A stretch of DNA of 64,000 nt. Source: Eulemur rufifrons. Lineage: Eukaryota; Chordata; Mammalia; Primates; Lemuridae. The stretch is from contig NC_090989.1 of NCBI RefSeq assembly GCF_041146395.1, positions 49,130,501 to 49,194,500 of the forward strand, given 5' to 3'. Position numbers and translations under genes: made by a program. The notes under the pieces are model-generated. The model did no database searches. It saw nothing but the letters and a program-made list of their open reading frames with translations, and was not told the origin of the DNA. This document shows positions 34,606-47,978 of the stretch, piece after piece (the first letter of the stretch is position 1; every line of letters starts with the position of its first letter).

Positions 34606-35999
34606 AATTAGGGAATTATATGGGAATATTTTGATAAGTTGCTCGAGATAACCACAAAATACAATGGCTTCAACAAGGTAATGGTAGGTAACTGTGAAAA
34701 GGTAAGCATATTAGGACTATTTGGGCTGCTCTGACATTCTTGGCATTCTCTGAGTCAAATGTGCTATTCCAGTTTCTGTCATCATTCTACCAGTGGTCAG
34801 AGGAAAAGGACTAGAGTAGAACATACTTAATTATTTTATGAATAGGATGAGAATCAGAACCCATTCTATCATGCACATCAGAGTCGCCAAAAGTTGATTA
34901 CATGCTCATGTCTAACAAGATGAAAAAACAATAGATATAGCATTTAGCTGGGTGGTCACATGACCATCTAAAACTCTATTATTAATACTAAGATAGAAGA
35001 ATGGATATTGCCTGCTAATTAGCACTCTGCTAAGCTTGGGTTCTTTTTTATTCTATTTTCTTATTTTTCCCATTATTCTCTATAAATAAAATCTGGTTTG
35101 CAGATTATAATGTTCTCCCTCCTGTAGTAGTCATAGCCTTAGGATAATCATTAATATTATGAATTCACTGCCATGCTACATATGGCATTTGTTGTGAATA
35201 CTGACTTCAGTTACAGAAGGCCGACTTAAAATGTGCAGCCTTAACCATACATAGAAAAATCTTACAAAACTTGTCCATCTTATTCCAATCTATGTTTTGA
35301 CAGCAGAATTGGCACTAGTACAAGTATGTCACATTTATTAAAAATAATGATGAAAATAAAGCCTAATGAACTCCATTTCATGAATCAGCATATTAAGTTC
35401 TGTCCTTCTACTTCTCAATAATATAAGAAAAAGAAAACAACACTCTAATCTTGGCAAACTACTGCTGCAGTTTAAGTAATATTTAAAGGAATAGTCTTTA
35501 TTATATGCTAGTAGCTTCAAAACCCATTTCCCACTATAGGATATATGTCTGTTTTATCCTGAAGTCTCTTGCATACCATTCAGTTTTCTCTTCCTGCAGC
35601 ATGGTGTATAAATTTCTATTAACATAGTAATTAGTGTGTAGTAATTTTCCTTTCTGCTCTCTAAAAAAAAACTATGTTACACTTTTCCTGTCCTCTCAAC
35701 TGTCTCTTTTTTCACAAGCTTTGATTTTCCAGCAGAGGGTAGTGCTCTCTTTGCCACTCCTTACGTTTTCAGGCTGTTGGTAATCCACCTATCTCTGTCA
35801 TCACTCCCTTCATAATAAAATATTTCTTTTTATTTTAATAATAATGCTACTTATTCTCTGAATTCAATTTTCTTTTGCCATCTTTACCATTTCTCTCCTT
35901 AAATTAAAGCCTGCAGCCATCATCAATATTTGATTCTATACCAGCTCATTCTTGACATACAGCTACAATTCCCACCAGCTCCTGACATTTGCATATTTT
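34606..35999. other. AT-rich sequence, nothing recognised
   Basis: No gene or clear repeat recognised. Confidence 0.4.
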
Positions 36000-37440
36000 A
36001 TTTATTATTATTTTTCAACAAGCATATAGCAGTTTAATTCATATACAATAAACTTTACATCTACACAGTGTTAAAGTTTGTATGCATACACTCATGAAAC
36101 CATGACCACAATCAAGATAGTAAACATGCATACTATTTCCTAAATATAAACTAGTTCCATTTTTGATCACTTTTTCCTGTTCCCATCCTACCCTTACCCA
36201 CCCGTCACCCCTACCTTCAGGTAACCACTGATTTTCTTTCCATCATTATAGATTATTTTTTGGAATTTAAATGAATTGAATCATACAGTATCAATTTTTT
36301 TGTTTGGCTTCAACTCAGTATAATTATTTTAAGATTCATCTATGTTTTTGTGTGTATCAATAGCAATTTCATTTTTATTGTTGAATAGTGTTCCATTGTA
36401 TCAGTATACCAAAATTTATTCATCTTTTCACCATATGGACATTTGAGTTATTTCCAACTTTTGTCTATTAAAAATAAAGCTGTCATGAACATTTACATAG
36501 AAGTCATTTGTGGGTAAATGTTTTCATTTCTTTTGGACAAATACCTAAGTTGGTATTGTTTTTTAAAAATTTTATATTTCAATTATATTGTTGCTGGCTT
36601 ATAGAAGTATGGAAGTATGAATAACTTTTTTATTTTGATCTAGATGCCTGTGATCTTTCTAAACTCGTTATCTTTCTCTTAAGATATTTTGGATTATTTT
36701 TATAGACAATTATGTCATCTGTGAATATAGAGTATTTTGCTTCTTTGTTGTCAATCTATATGACTTTATTTTACTTGATATATTATATTCACTAGTCATT
36801 TCAATAGAATGCTGAATAGCAGTGGTGAGGAAAAAAACGCCCTTTTCTTGTTTCTGCTCTTAAGAGAAAAGTATTCAGTTTCTCATCATTAAATATGCTG
36901 ATAACTGTAGGTTGGATGCAATTCCCCTTTATAAGGTTAAGGAAGTACCTGTCTATTGCTAATTTACTCAGTTTTATATTTCCCATGAATGGATGTTGAA
37001 TTGTGCAAATGCTTCTTCTGCATCTATTGAGATAATAATGTGACATTTCTTATTTAGCCTGTTAATGTGGTGAATTAATTGATTTTCAAATGTTGAACTA
37101 ATCCTGCATTCCTAAGATTAACCCCACATGTTTTAATGTATCACTTTAAATTTATTGCTAGATTCCATTTTTTAATATTTTACTGAATATCTTTAATGTT
37201 TATGTTTATATGGGATATTGGTTTGTAGGTTCACATTATATTTGCTATTGGGGTAATGCTGTCCTCAGAATGAATTTGGAAATCTTCCCTCTTCTACTTT
37301 CTGGAATATATTATATAGTATTGGCATTATTACTTCCTTAAATGTAGTTAGAGTTTACCAGTGAAACCACTGGGCTTGTAGTTTTATTTGTCATAGTATT
37401 ATTCAGGTTTACCTATTCCTTCTTGAGGGAGCCTCTCTAT
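36000..37440 (-). mobile_element. Ancient L1M fragments, minus strand
   Basis: The reverse L1 order is visible. 36000-36550 is the ORF2 C-terminal and 3' UTR part ('GTTCCATTGTATCAGTATAC', 'AATAAAGCTGTCATGAACAT'). 36640-37430 is the RT region ('ATGTCATCTGTGAATATAGA', 'GCATCTATTGAGATAATAAT'). The part between them is missing, so there is either an internal deletion or two elements. All frames are dead. Confidence 0.75.
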
Positions 37441-37449
37441 TGGATATAT

Positions 37450-37576
37450 AATGCTATTTTATTGTGGTTTTAGTTTACAGCTCCCCAGTGACTAATGATA
37501 TGGAACATCTTTATATATTCTTATTTTTCATCAGCATATCTTTCTTGGTGAAGTGTCTGTACAGAATGGTTGTGCA
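37450..37576 (-). mobile_element. Ancient L1M fragment, ORF2 C-terminus, minus strand
   Basis: 'TATTGTGGTTTTAGTTTACA' to 'TTCTTGGTGAAGTGTCTGTA' is the reverse of an L1M ORF2 C-terminal region. The young L1 at 37577 splits it, and the old element resumes at 39990. Confidence 0.7.
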
Positions 37577-37722
37577 TTTTTTTTTTTTTTTTTTTTTTTT
37601 GGTGAATTCTTTGCTTCCATATTATTTTTTGCCTGTTCTTTTTTTTTTTATTTCATCTTATTGTTATGGGGGATACAGATTTGCAGGTTACATATGTTGC
37701 CCATGTACCGCCTTTCCCCCCA

Positions 37723-37905
37723 AGTCAGAGCTCCAGGCGTGTCTGTTCCCCAGATAGTGCGCGTTGCACCCATCATGTAGGTATATATCCCTCCCTTCCC
37801 CACCACCCTTCCCGAGTCAGCACCTTCAAGCGTTACCATTCCCCAAAGGGTGTGCAATGCACTCATTGGTAGGCATACACCCATCCCCTCCCCCACCCCC
37901 CACCT
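37723..37905 (-). repeat. Two-unit tandem module in the L1 3' UTR
   Basis: Two diverged units start at about 37723 and 37814, about 92 bp apart. Each has TCAG...CCAGGCG/TTCAAGCG, a 'CCC(C)AGATAGTGC'-like centre and a C-run end. In sense orientation these are G-runs. The L1 at 26.4 kb has one such unit. Confidence 0.75.
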
Positions 37906-39052
37906 CAGTCTGATATCCAATTGGTGTCGTTCCCAGATTTGTATTTAGGTGATGATCAGGGAAACCAATTTTCTGGTGAGTACATGTGATGCTTGTTTTT
38001 CCATTCTTGGGATACTTCACTTAATGTAATGGGTTCCAACTCTCTCCAGAAGAACCATAGAGATGTCGTATCTTCATTATTTCTTATAGCTGAGTAATAT
38101 TCCATGGTATACATATACCACAGCTTACTAATCCAATCATGTATTGATGGGTATTTGGGTTGTTTCCACATCTTTGCTATTGTGAATTGTGCTGCTATAA
38201 ACATTCGGGTACATGTGTCTTTGTTACAGAATGACCTTTTTTCCTTTGGGTATATGCCCAATAATGGGATTGCTGGATCAAATGGCAGGTCTACTTGAAT
38301 CTGTTTAAGATATCTCCATAATGCTTTCCACAGGGGTTGCACTAGTTTGCAGTCCTACCAGCAGTGTATGAGTGTTCCTGTCTCTCCACATCCACGCCAC
38401 ATGTGTTGTTTTGGGTTTTTTTGATAAAGGCCATTCTCACTGGGGTTAAGTGATATCTCATTGTGGTTTTGATTTGCATTTCTCTGATGATTAGGGATGT
38501 TGAGCATTTTTTCATATGTGTGTTAGCCATTCTTATATCTTCTTTCGAGAAGTTTCTATTCATGTCATTTGCCCACTTTTTGATAGGGTTGTTTGATTTT
38601 TTCTTGCTGATTTTCCTGAGTTCTAAATAGATTCTTGTTATCAGTCCTTTATCTGATGTGTAGTATGCAAAAATTTTTTCCCATTCTGTAGGTGGTCTGT
38701 TTATTCTCGTGACTGTTTCTTTGGCTGTGCAGAAGCTTTTTAATTTAATCTTGTCCCATTCATTTATTTTTGTTGCTGCTGTGATTGCCTTGGGGGTCTT
38801 CTTCATAAATTCTTTGTCTAGGCCAATGTCTGTAAGAGTCTTTCCTACATTTTCTTCTAGAATTCTGATTGTATCATGCCTAAGGTTTAAGTCTGTTATC
38901 CACCGTGATTTGATTTTTGTGAGAGGTGAAAGCTGTGGGTCCTGTTTCAGTCTTCTACAAGTGGCTAACCAATTCTCCCAGCACCATTTATTGAATAGGG
39001 ATTCTTGTCCCCAGAGTATATTCTTTCCCGCTTTGTCAAAAATTAGGTGACT

Positions 39053-39391
39053 GGCCGGGCGCGGTGGCTCACGCCTGTAATCCTAGCACTCTGGGAGGCT
39101 GAGGCGGGTGGATCGCTCAAGGTCAGGAGTTCGAGGCCAGCCTGAGCAAGAGCGAGACCCCGTCTCTACTAAAAATAGAAAAAAATTATATGGACAACTA
39201 AAAATATATATATAGAAAAATTAGCCGGGCATAGTGGCGCATGCCTGTAGTCCCAGCTACTCGGGAGGCTGAGGCAGGAGGATCGCTTGAGCCCAGGAGT
39301 TTGAGGTTACTGTGAGCTAGGCTGACGCCACGGCACTCACTCTAGCCTGGGCAACAAAGTGAGACTCTGTCTCAAAAAAAAAAAAAAAAAA
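39053..39391 (+). mobile_element. Alu SINE (lemuriform), plus strand, inside L1
   Basis: Starts 'GGCCGGGCGCGGTGGCTCAC' and has a long pure A tail. The 15-bp target-site duplication AAAAATTAGGTGACT is at 39038-39052 and 39392-39406. Low divergence and nesting in a young L1 indicate a recent insertion. Confidence 0.97.
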
Positions 39392-40511
39392 AAAAATTAG
39401 GTGACTATATGAGGATGGTTCTATATTTGGATTTTCTGTTGTGTTCTACTGGTCTGTGTTCCCGTACTTGTGCCAGTACCAGGCTGTTTTAAGAACCACG
39501 GCTTTGTAGTATAGTTTGAGGTCTGGCAAATTAATACCTTCCATTTTGTTTTTGTTGCTTAAAATTGTTTTTGCTATACGGGGTCTTCTCTGATTCCATA
39601 CAAAGTGTATAATTATTTTCTCTACGTCTGTGAAGAATGATGTTGGTAATTTAATAGGGATTGCATTGAATCTGTAGATCACTTTGGGTAGTATAGACAT
39701 TTTAACAATGTTGATTCTTCCGATCCACGAGCATGGTATATTTTTCCATCTATTTGCAAGTTCTGCTATTTCTTTTCTCAATGTTTCATAGTTTTCCTTA
39801 TAGAGGTCCTTTACCTCTTTAGTTAGGTATATTCCTAGATATTTTATTTTCTTTGTTGCTATTTTGAAGGGTATTGAGTCTTTAATTTGGTTTTCCGATT
39901 GACTGTTATTGGCATATATAAATGCCTCTGATTTGTGTATATTAATTTTGTAGCCTGAGACTTTGCTATATTCATTAATCAATTCCAGGTTCTTAATATA
40001 TTTGGAATATATCTCATTATACATTGATGAATATGTAATACACGATACATTGTTTTACTGAGGTATATGGTGTGAATTGAAGCTTGTTTTTATTGCACAT
40101 GAATATACACTTTTACCAAGATCATTTATTGAGATTATCAATATCCAACTGAACTGCCTTTAGACATTTCTCCAAAACCAGTTTTCCTTATATGTGTGGG
40201 TTTATTTCTTGCTTTTCTATTACACTGACTATGTAGATTAATTTGGAAATAATTAACACTTTAATTGATTTTCCAACAAATAAACATGCTATATCTCTCC
40301 ATTTATGATATTTAAGTCTTCTTTGATTTCTTTCAGACATGTTTTCTAGTTTTCTGTGTTCAGGTCATACACATCTTCAGACAAACTTATAAATAGATAT
40401 TTCAAATTTTTGATGCAATTGTACATGTTATAGTTCTTTTCATTTCAAATTCTCATAGTTGCTATAGCATAGAAATTGATGTGTACCAGAACAGAAATAA
40501 AATTGATTTTT

Positions 40512-40840
40512 TTTTTTTTTTTGAGACAGAGTCTCACTTTGTTGCCCAGGCTAGAGTGAGTGCCATAGCGTCAGCTTAGCTCACAGCAACCTCAAACTCC
40601 TGGGCTCAAGCGATCCTACTGCCTCACCCTCCCAAGTAGCTGGGACTACAGGCATGTGCCACTATGCCCGGCTAATTTTTCTATATATATTTTTAGTTGT
40701 CCATATAATTTCTTTCCATTTTTAGTAGAGACGGGGTCTCACTCTTGCTCAGGCTCGTCTTGAACTCTTGACCTTGAGCGATCCACCTGCCTCGGCCTCC
40801 CACAGTGCTAGGATTACAGGCGTGAGCCACCGCGCTGGCC
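40512..40840 (-). mobile_element. Alu SINE (lemuriform), minus strand
   Basis: T-rich start, 'GAGACAGAGTCTCACTTTG', end 'GTGAGCCACCGCGCTGGCC'. The 14-bp duplication TAAAATTGATTTTT flanks it at 40498-40511 and 40841-40854. Confidence 0.96.
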
Positions 40841-40978
40841 TAAAATTGATTTTTGCATATTGATCTGGTGACAAAGCAGTTCTAGTAGCTCTTTTGTAGA
40901 TTTCGCCATATATTTTATATAGACAATCCTTTCATCTGCAAGTATAAGCACTTTTATATATTATTTCAGTCTTTTTAA

Positions 40979-41004
40979 AAACAAACAAACAAACAAACAA
41001 AAAA
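40979..41004. repeat. (AAAC)n simple repeat
   Basis: Five to six AAAC units in the L1M. Confidence 0.85.
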
Positions 41005-43590
41005 CCTTCTAGTTGCCTATTTACTTGAACTGGCTAGAATTTTCAGTCAAATATTACATAGATGTGGTAAGCATAAATATCTTTGCTTTCTTTCTGATTT
41101 TAGCACTATAGCATTCAACCTTTTATTATGGAATATATGCTGTAAGTTTTTGTACATGCCCTTCATCAGGTGAGAATATTTGGTTCCATTCTTAGTTTGC
41201 TGAGAATTTTTATAAGGAATGGGTGTTCAACATATTTAATTGTTCTTTCAGTGTTTATTGAGGCGATAACATGGCTTTTCCAAATTTCATAATATGATGA
41301 ATATTTGATTTAATTACACCAACATTGCATTCCTCAGATAAACATAATTTTGTTAAGTTATACTATCTCTTTTATATATTTTTAAATATAATTTTCTATA
41401 ATTTTGATAAGGTTATTTGTATTTATTCTGTGTGCATGAGCGCTATTGTTTTATAAATTTCTTTATTTGTAATGTCTTTGGTGTGATTTCGTATTAATCC
41501 TGACTTCACAGAATAAGTTAAAAAGCATTTGTTTCTTAATTTCCTGGAAGAATCAGGTAGAATTGGTATTGTTTCTTTCTCAAATGTTTAATAGAATTTC
41601 CCAGTAAAGTTATATGGGCCTGGAATTTTGTCTGTAAGAATATTTTTAACAAAACATTTAATTTCTTTTATATAATATATATTTAAGATATATATCCCTT
41701 CTGGAGCAAATGTTGATAGTTTTTCTCTTTGAAGACATTTTTCTGTTTTTCCAAACTTGTCAATTGTATTGCTATGAAGTTCATATTATTCTCTCATTTT
41801 ACATTAAATATCTGCAGAATCTATAGCAATGATACTTTTCTCATTCTCATTTCTTCTAGTTTGTGACTTCACTTTTTTTAGATCAGTCTGGCTAGAGTAG
41901 TGCCAATTTTATTTCTCCTCTAAATGAAGACCAAGTTTTTGTTTCATGTTTTTTTCTCTATTATTTGGCTCTTTTCTATTTTGTTGATTTCTGCTTCTTG
42001 TTTTTTTCCTATCTGATGCTTCTTGCACGAATCTGCTCTTTTTTCCAGTTTCTTGAGGTAGAAGCTGAGGTAATTGATTTGAGACCTTTTATATTTTCTA
42101 ATAGAGGCAGTATCATTAATTTCCCTGTAAGTACTGATATCTTCATGTGCAAAATTTTATGTGCTGTGTTTTCATTGACATTAAATTTAAAATGATATCT
42201 AATATTAATTTTATTTATTCATTGTTCCCTGCATTATTTATAAATAATTTATTTCATTTAAAAATACTCAGTAATATTTTATACATATTTTTGTTATTGT
42301 TGTCTAATCTAGATCCATCGTGGCCAAATAATATACTTTTTCTGAACATGATACTTAAAATGTATTCAGATTTTTTTTATGGCCTAGAAAGTGAATCTTG
42401 GTCAATATTATTGCACTTCTAAAGAATGTGTACTCTATACACATTTTACATTTCACCTATTTGTGTCTTTATATGGCATATGGAGACTTGAATTATTGAC
42501 CTTTTTAAAATAGCTTCCAGTTCCCCAGTGAAATTTTCTATTATGAACACATTAATCACAGTCATGTTAATGCCCCTGTCTAGTAACTTTAATATGTAGA
42601 TCACCTCTTGGGCCTCTTCATTGTCTGTTTTACTGCCTCCTTTTCTTCTTATGCATACTAATTTTTAAATAAATTTTGGATATTTTTTATAAAAATTGTT
42701 GAGGTTTTAGAATATAGATGATCAAAATATCCTCCCCCAGGGAGCTATAGCTAGAGTAGACCACCTTAATACACTTAGATTCTAAGCTAATTCCAGATCA
42801 GTTTGAAGCTATATCATATTTAGTGTATTTGTTTTGTCAAAAAAAAAAAAAAAGGGATTTTCCCTCTTTGGCAGTCCTTTAATTCTAATTGCTCTCTCTC
42901 TCCAGCATAGGGAGATTTCTAAAATCTGTACTGAGCTTTCTGCCTGTTTTCTGCTGACCTTATTGGCTCCTTACCTTGTGTAGCTTAAATAATTGTTAAA
43001 TGTCTTAAGGGTAACACCTAGCAGAATTTCAGGCTCACTCCTCTATATCTCTAATTATTAGGAAACTTTGAGCCTAGAGGCCTGGCTTCTCTGGCAGGTT
43101 CAAAATTCATGTATTATTATAATAAAAAATCATATAAAAGGGGATTCTGTCAATGACATTTGGAAGTCACTTCTCCCCTTGTATATATGAGTCTTCTGAA
43201 GGAGGTGGATGAGAATCTCAGAAAGTTGGCAGTGCCTTTGATCCTACCAGTACTGGTGTAAATCTTATCTCTGTTCCCAATCTCTTTTTATTCTTTTCCT
43301 GAGGCTCCAAATATATGTATGTTAATTGTCCTTCTTACATCTGTTTATTTCTGTATTATATTTTCTTTTATCTTATCTCCTTTTTATCATCCTGAACGCA
43401 TTATTCTGAAATATCACCCACTTTACTAAATGTCTCTTTATTTTGTGTGATTTTCTCTTAAATAATCTTGTTGTTATTTAATTTAGTCATTGAGGTTTTA
43501 TTTCTAAAACTTCCATTTGTTTCTTTACATAATATGTACTTCTCTGCTACAATTATCATTTTAAAAAAAATTATCTTGGACATAGTGGCT

Positions 43591-46494
43591 ACTTTCCAAA
43601 ACCGAGGAGACATAGCATACCAAAAACTCTGAATGTTCTATGAACTCAAGCTGGATAAATAAAGAAAATCATACCTAAGCAAATCATGGGTAAACTGCTG
43701 AAAACCAAAATCAAAGGAAATTTTAGAAGCAGCAATGTCAACAATAAAACCATCTCCAGTGGTGCAAGAATTAGACTAGAAACTGACCTATAAAATTTAG
43801 ATTAAAAAAAGTTTTTTAGTAAGAAAATATTAATAGGAATATATTCTGCAATATATGCTTATAAAGAGTCACTTTCAGTTCACGCTTGTTTGTAAATGCC
43901 AAATTCCATGTTTATTCCAGAGATCAGGTTTTGATAGAGTAATGGCAATATTATTAACTGTACATCTAAGAAGCTTCAAAACAGGAGGAATAGCACGTAT
44001 GAGAATGTTTAAGTCAAACTTTACAAACTATAGATATATACCTCTTCATAGAAAATGCCTTTGGTTCGGTAATAGTTGAGAATTATGATCCTCAATGTCA
44101 TCAGTTAAAAACATTCTATATTGTTGATACATTACATACGATCTTTTAGATGAAAATGTATGGTTCTAACTATGGTTCTAACTATAGAAGTGAGGAAGGT
44201 TTAATTTTCAAATATGACTTGTTTGAGAACCCCAATTTTCAGATTCCCTTCATTCTTTTCTAAAACAAAAAAAAATTATGTTTACCATTTCCATCTATGT
44301 TTACCATATTTGAAAATTGTATAACTTTTCTGTGTAATTAAATGCATACTTTAGATTGTGAAAGGCATAATTACAACATGAAATATGTATGTACTGTGAA
44401 GAAACGTGCATGCATCATTTACGACATAGTGAAGCAGATACACTTTTAATTAAATTCTATGATGTACAATATACGGCCAGAAAAATTATACTTTGAATAG
44501 CCAATTCTATGAACAGTCATAAAGTGGAACATATAAGTGCCTATAAATCATTCATAGAACACCCCATAAAAAAGAATGAAAGGAAGAGATACTTGATTTT
44601 AACACTAATTTTATGATAATTTTTTTTTTTTGTTCTAAGCAATGCAACAATTGTGCATTCCTCTATGGATACAGCAAACTATTGATAATAAATGAGAAGG
44701 CAGGCGTGATCTAGCTCTCCATCTGCTGACTAACATACCATTTCTGGCATTATGGAATGAAAGCATATTAAATGGAAGAAACACACTTCTTAGTCATAGA
44801 TTTAGGTATTGGAAAGCATTTCCTTTGCACAGGGTGCAGGACATCTGCTGATGATGCCTTATGGACCAGATACAGTCATTTCCAGGTGTGATTCAAGACG
44901 CTTACCACCCGGGGGCTGTAGATGTTTAGGGAAGTAATTCTCACACTGGGGAATGTATAAGAATTATGCAGGTTCTATTTCAGTATGTGGGACTCTGTTT
45001 GGGGGACTAAAAATCTGAATGTTAAGCCACCAGGTAGCTCTGGTGCAACTGTCACAGTAGGTCAGGATTAGACCATTTGTACACAAGTCAATAATGCAAG
45101 GCCAGGAAGCTGAATGAGAATGGGGATGCACAATAGCTCTACTCTCCTCTATCTTCCTTTTGGTTTATTCTGAAAAATAGAGTACTCCACAGTTTTATTA
45201 GAGAAAAATTAAGTTCTGTATTTCACTGTAAAAGACCCTTGCCTATATATGGCTTATTGGAACTCTGTTCAAGAAATACAGTGATATTCAATTCTCAGGC
45301 TGTATGTTCTCAAGATCTGTTTAGTTACAAAATTCTGGATGAGATAGTAGCTACCTGGCAATGCAGTGATTTTCATGAATGACTTTCCTATGAGATGATT
45401 TATTTCCATTTCTCATCTGACTAAATCCTAAACTGAAGCTACACATGAGCTTCCGGGTATCTGATAAATGTCCTCTGCTGAGAAGAGTTTGACTCTTTGC
45501 TTGTGTGGCTTCTTTGTACATAAATGTACAAATGAAAATAATAGAAAAAGTAAATAAGTGAAAAATATGCGTTTTGAGAAAAGCATGTTTGCCTTTCACT
45601 TTAACAAAGAATCTTGAAACTGCAGTTCTGAAGTAATTCATAAAATCAAGAGATATATCGTTATATAATTTTAAAGAAATTAGCAGATTAAAAAAAATTC
45701 AGGTTTGCACATTATTGTTAATATAGTAAGACCATTTTATAGGACATCCAGAAAGAATTATAATATTTTCATTACTGAACCTTTCATATATTATATTACT
45801 AAGCTCAAAATGTAGTGGCTAACACATTAAGTGAGCAAAATTCTAGAACTCCCATATGGCAGAAAGTTTGGGGAGATTATCTACCTTTTTTCCAAAGACA
45901 TTTTAAAGTTCATTATTTAAATTTTCTTATCTATAAATTTTGATCTTGAAAAAATTGATGTATCCTTTTATTAGGGCATATTTTGAACTTTGAAGGCAGC
46001 CAAGAGATGTTTTTCTTTTTCTCTTGGATTTAGAGGAATGATGGCCTCACAAGAATAAATTCCAAACTCTTGATTTCCAGCTAATCAACCTCCTAACTAT
46101 GAGAGATGAAAGAGTCCTGCCAACCAGAACAAGTCTTTTGATGATGGTCATGGGAAGAATGGCCAAAAAGGACTTGTGTCTGTGTGTGTGTGTGTAATAT
46201 ACATACACTAACTATATGCACACCCTCTCAAACATTATGTATATACTACATCCATCTAATATATATTTTACATATATGTGATTTTTCTCAGATAAGCAGG
46301 CTTCAGAAAACTTTTATTAGGGGGCAGGGATCAATTGTCAACTTGCTCTTCCAAAATATGGTCTTATACTTTATGAGCAATAAAGCATTATTTCAAAGAT
46401 GAAGATTATATTTTATTAAACTTTGAATTATAAGCACATAAAATCTTTTATTTCTAGCAGCTAGTTCAGTGCCAGACATAAAGTGGCTGCAATT
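43591..46494. other. AT-rich interval, nothing firmly recognised
   Basis: No gene is recognised. A stretch near 44920-45090 ('CCACCAGGTAGCTCTGGTGC' and similar) may be an old hAT-Charlie relic. A (TG)n run lies at about 46175-46193. Confidence 0.4.
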
Positions 46495-46499
46495 AAATG

Positions 46500-46622
46500 T
46501 GAGAGAAAAAGAGAGAGGGAAAGAGAGACACAGAAATGGGGGGAGGGAGGGAGAGAGGAGGAAGGAGTATGATGAGGAGGAGGAGGAAGAAGAAGAGAGG
46601 GAGAAAGAGGACAATGTTTGAA
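46500..46622. repeat. Polypurine (GGA/GA)n tract
   Basis: About 120 bases almost wholly A and G on the plus strand. Its reverse gives Ser- and Pro/Leu-rich chance frames, not genes. Confidence 0.92.
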
Positions 46623-46739
46623 AGTTAGAGTGATAAAAAGAGGGTTGTAGGGCATAAAAATCTCAGGCAATCTATCTGATGGCATTATAGGGGTTAAAAC
46701 TTTGGGTTCTCATGTCACAAATACATGAGTTTAATGCAG

Positions 46740-46905
46740 TATTTACTATTCGTTCTTACATAATTAGTTTAACTTTTTTATGTCTCTATAACCTCAAAAT
46801 AATTATAATACCATTCCCACAGAGAGTTAAGAGGATTGAGTGAAAAAATGATTGTAAAACCACCAGCAGAGCAGTAGGTGCTGAATATTTATATAATGCT
46901 TAAAC
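46740..46905 (-). mobile_element. MIR SINE, minus strand
   Basis: Reverse MIR order: 'TTAACTTTTTTATGTCTCTA', 'AAAATAATTATAATACCATT', 'TTAAGAGGATTGAGTGAAAA', 'GCAGTAGGTGCTGAATATTT'. Confidence 0.7.
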
Positions 46906-47059
46906 AAGTGTAGCCTTTCAACATTTGTGTTATTTTATAATCTCTTATGTAGAACCTTGAAAAATAACATGGAGTCTAAAATTAAAGTAGAAACATAGAC
47001 AAAATCACAAATAAATTTCCAAATATCATACCATTTTTCCTACTTTTAGTTTAGGTTCT

Positions 47060-47604
47060 TCAAGATTAATCATATGTATATGGCTTTCCTTTATGTCTAT
47101 GTTAGTACCCCATGATATGCATGTACAATTTTTTTTTGTTTGTTTAACCAGGTACTGACTAAAGAACATATGAGGGGTTTCCAGCTTTGAGTTATTATGG
47201 ATAACACGTTTCTATGGGAATAAAACTTTTTATTTCTCTGGGATAAACCAGGAGTGCAAATTTCTAGGTCATGTGATAAGTGCACGTTAAAATTTTTTTA
47301 AGAAAGTGTCAAACTGTTTTCTAGGCTGACTATACAGTTTTATAGCAGTGTTTGAGAGATTCAGTTTCTTAATATCCTCACTAGCATGTGGTGTTGTCAA
47401 TAATTTTTATTTTACTCATTCTTACATGTGTGTAGTAATATCTCTCTTTTTTGCATTTTCTTAATTAATGGTGTTAAAAATTATTTCAGGTACTTATTTG
47501 TCATCTGCACATTTTCTTCAGTGAAATATCTTCTTATATTTTTTTTTATTTTTGATTGGGTTTTTGTTTTGTTTTGTATCTGTTTTTGTATTTGTTTTAC
47601 TGTT
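47060..47604 (-). mobile_element. Ancient L1M, ORF2 C-terminal region, minus strand
   Basis: Reverse L1 with 'TGGGATAAACCAGGAGTGCA', 'GAAAGTGTCAAACTGTTTTC', 'GCATGTGGTGTTGTCAATAA' and 'CTTCAGTGAAATATCTTCTT'. It continues after the two Alus. Confidence 0.78.
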
Positions 47605-47620
47605 AAGATTTGAAGGCTGG

Positions 47621-47968
47621 GCCGGGCGCGGTGGCTCACGCCTGTAATCCTAGCACTCTGGGAGGCCGAGGTGGGCGGATCATTTGAGCTCAGGAGTTCG
47701 AGACCAGCCTGAGCAAGAGCGAGACCCCATCTCTACTAAAAAATAGAAAGAAATGATATGGACAGCTAAAAATATATATAAAAAAAAATTAGCCGGGCAT
47801 GGTGGTGCATGCCTGTAGTCCCAGCTACTCGGGAGGCTGAGACAGGAGGATCGCTTGAGCTCAGGAGTTTGAGGTTGCTGTGAGCTGGGCTGACGCCACG
47901 GCACTCACTCTAGCCTGGGCAACAGAGTGAGACTCTGTCTCCAAAAAAAAAAAAAAAAAAAAAAAAAA
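47621..47968 (+). mobile_element. Alu SINE (young), plus strand
   Basis: Low-divergence lemuriform Alu with an A tail of about 28 bases. Its 16-bp target-site duplication AAGATTTGAAGGCTGG is at 47605-47620 and 47969-47984. The second copy includes the first bases of the next Alu, so this element is the younger of the pair. Confidence 0.96.
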
Positions 47969-47978
47969 AAGATTTGAA

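Larger units (their letters stand above)
37577..39989 (-). mobile_element. Young 5'-truncated L1, minus strand, carrying an Alu
   Basis: Starts with a 24-T run (37577-37600), 38 bases of other sequence, then a second T run (37639-37649) followed by the L1 3' UTR. The 3' UTR holds two copies of the C-rich module. Open ORF2 fragments lie at 37956-38342, 38342-38806 and 39446-40024 in reverse, with the ORF2 C-terminus '[19 protein letters not shown]'. Homology ends at 'CAATTCCAGG' near 39989, so the element is truncated near the RT region. No target-site duplication was recognised. The Alu at 39053-39391 is inside. Confidence 0.93.
39990..43590 (-). mobile_element. Ancient L1M, minus strand, interrupted by Alu
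   Basis: The old L1 resumes after the young L1 and proceeds from ORF2 C-terminus ('TGTGTGGGTTTATTTCTTGC', 40190) through RT ('TCATCTGCAAGTATAAGCAC', 40930; 'CCAACATTGCATTCCTCAGA', 41320) to the endonuclease part ('TTTATGGCCTAGAAAGTGAA', 42376). A weaker 5' part reaches about 43590. Confidence falls beyond 42480. Every frame is broken. Confidence 0.75.

Noticed and set aside
45351..45641. A 96-residue minus-strand frame
   Set aside because: No homology recognised and no exon-like boundaries.
46393..46685. Minus-strand Ser/Leu/Pro-rich frames
   Set aside because: Translation of a polypurine tract.
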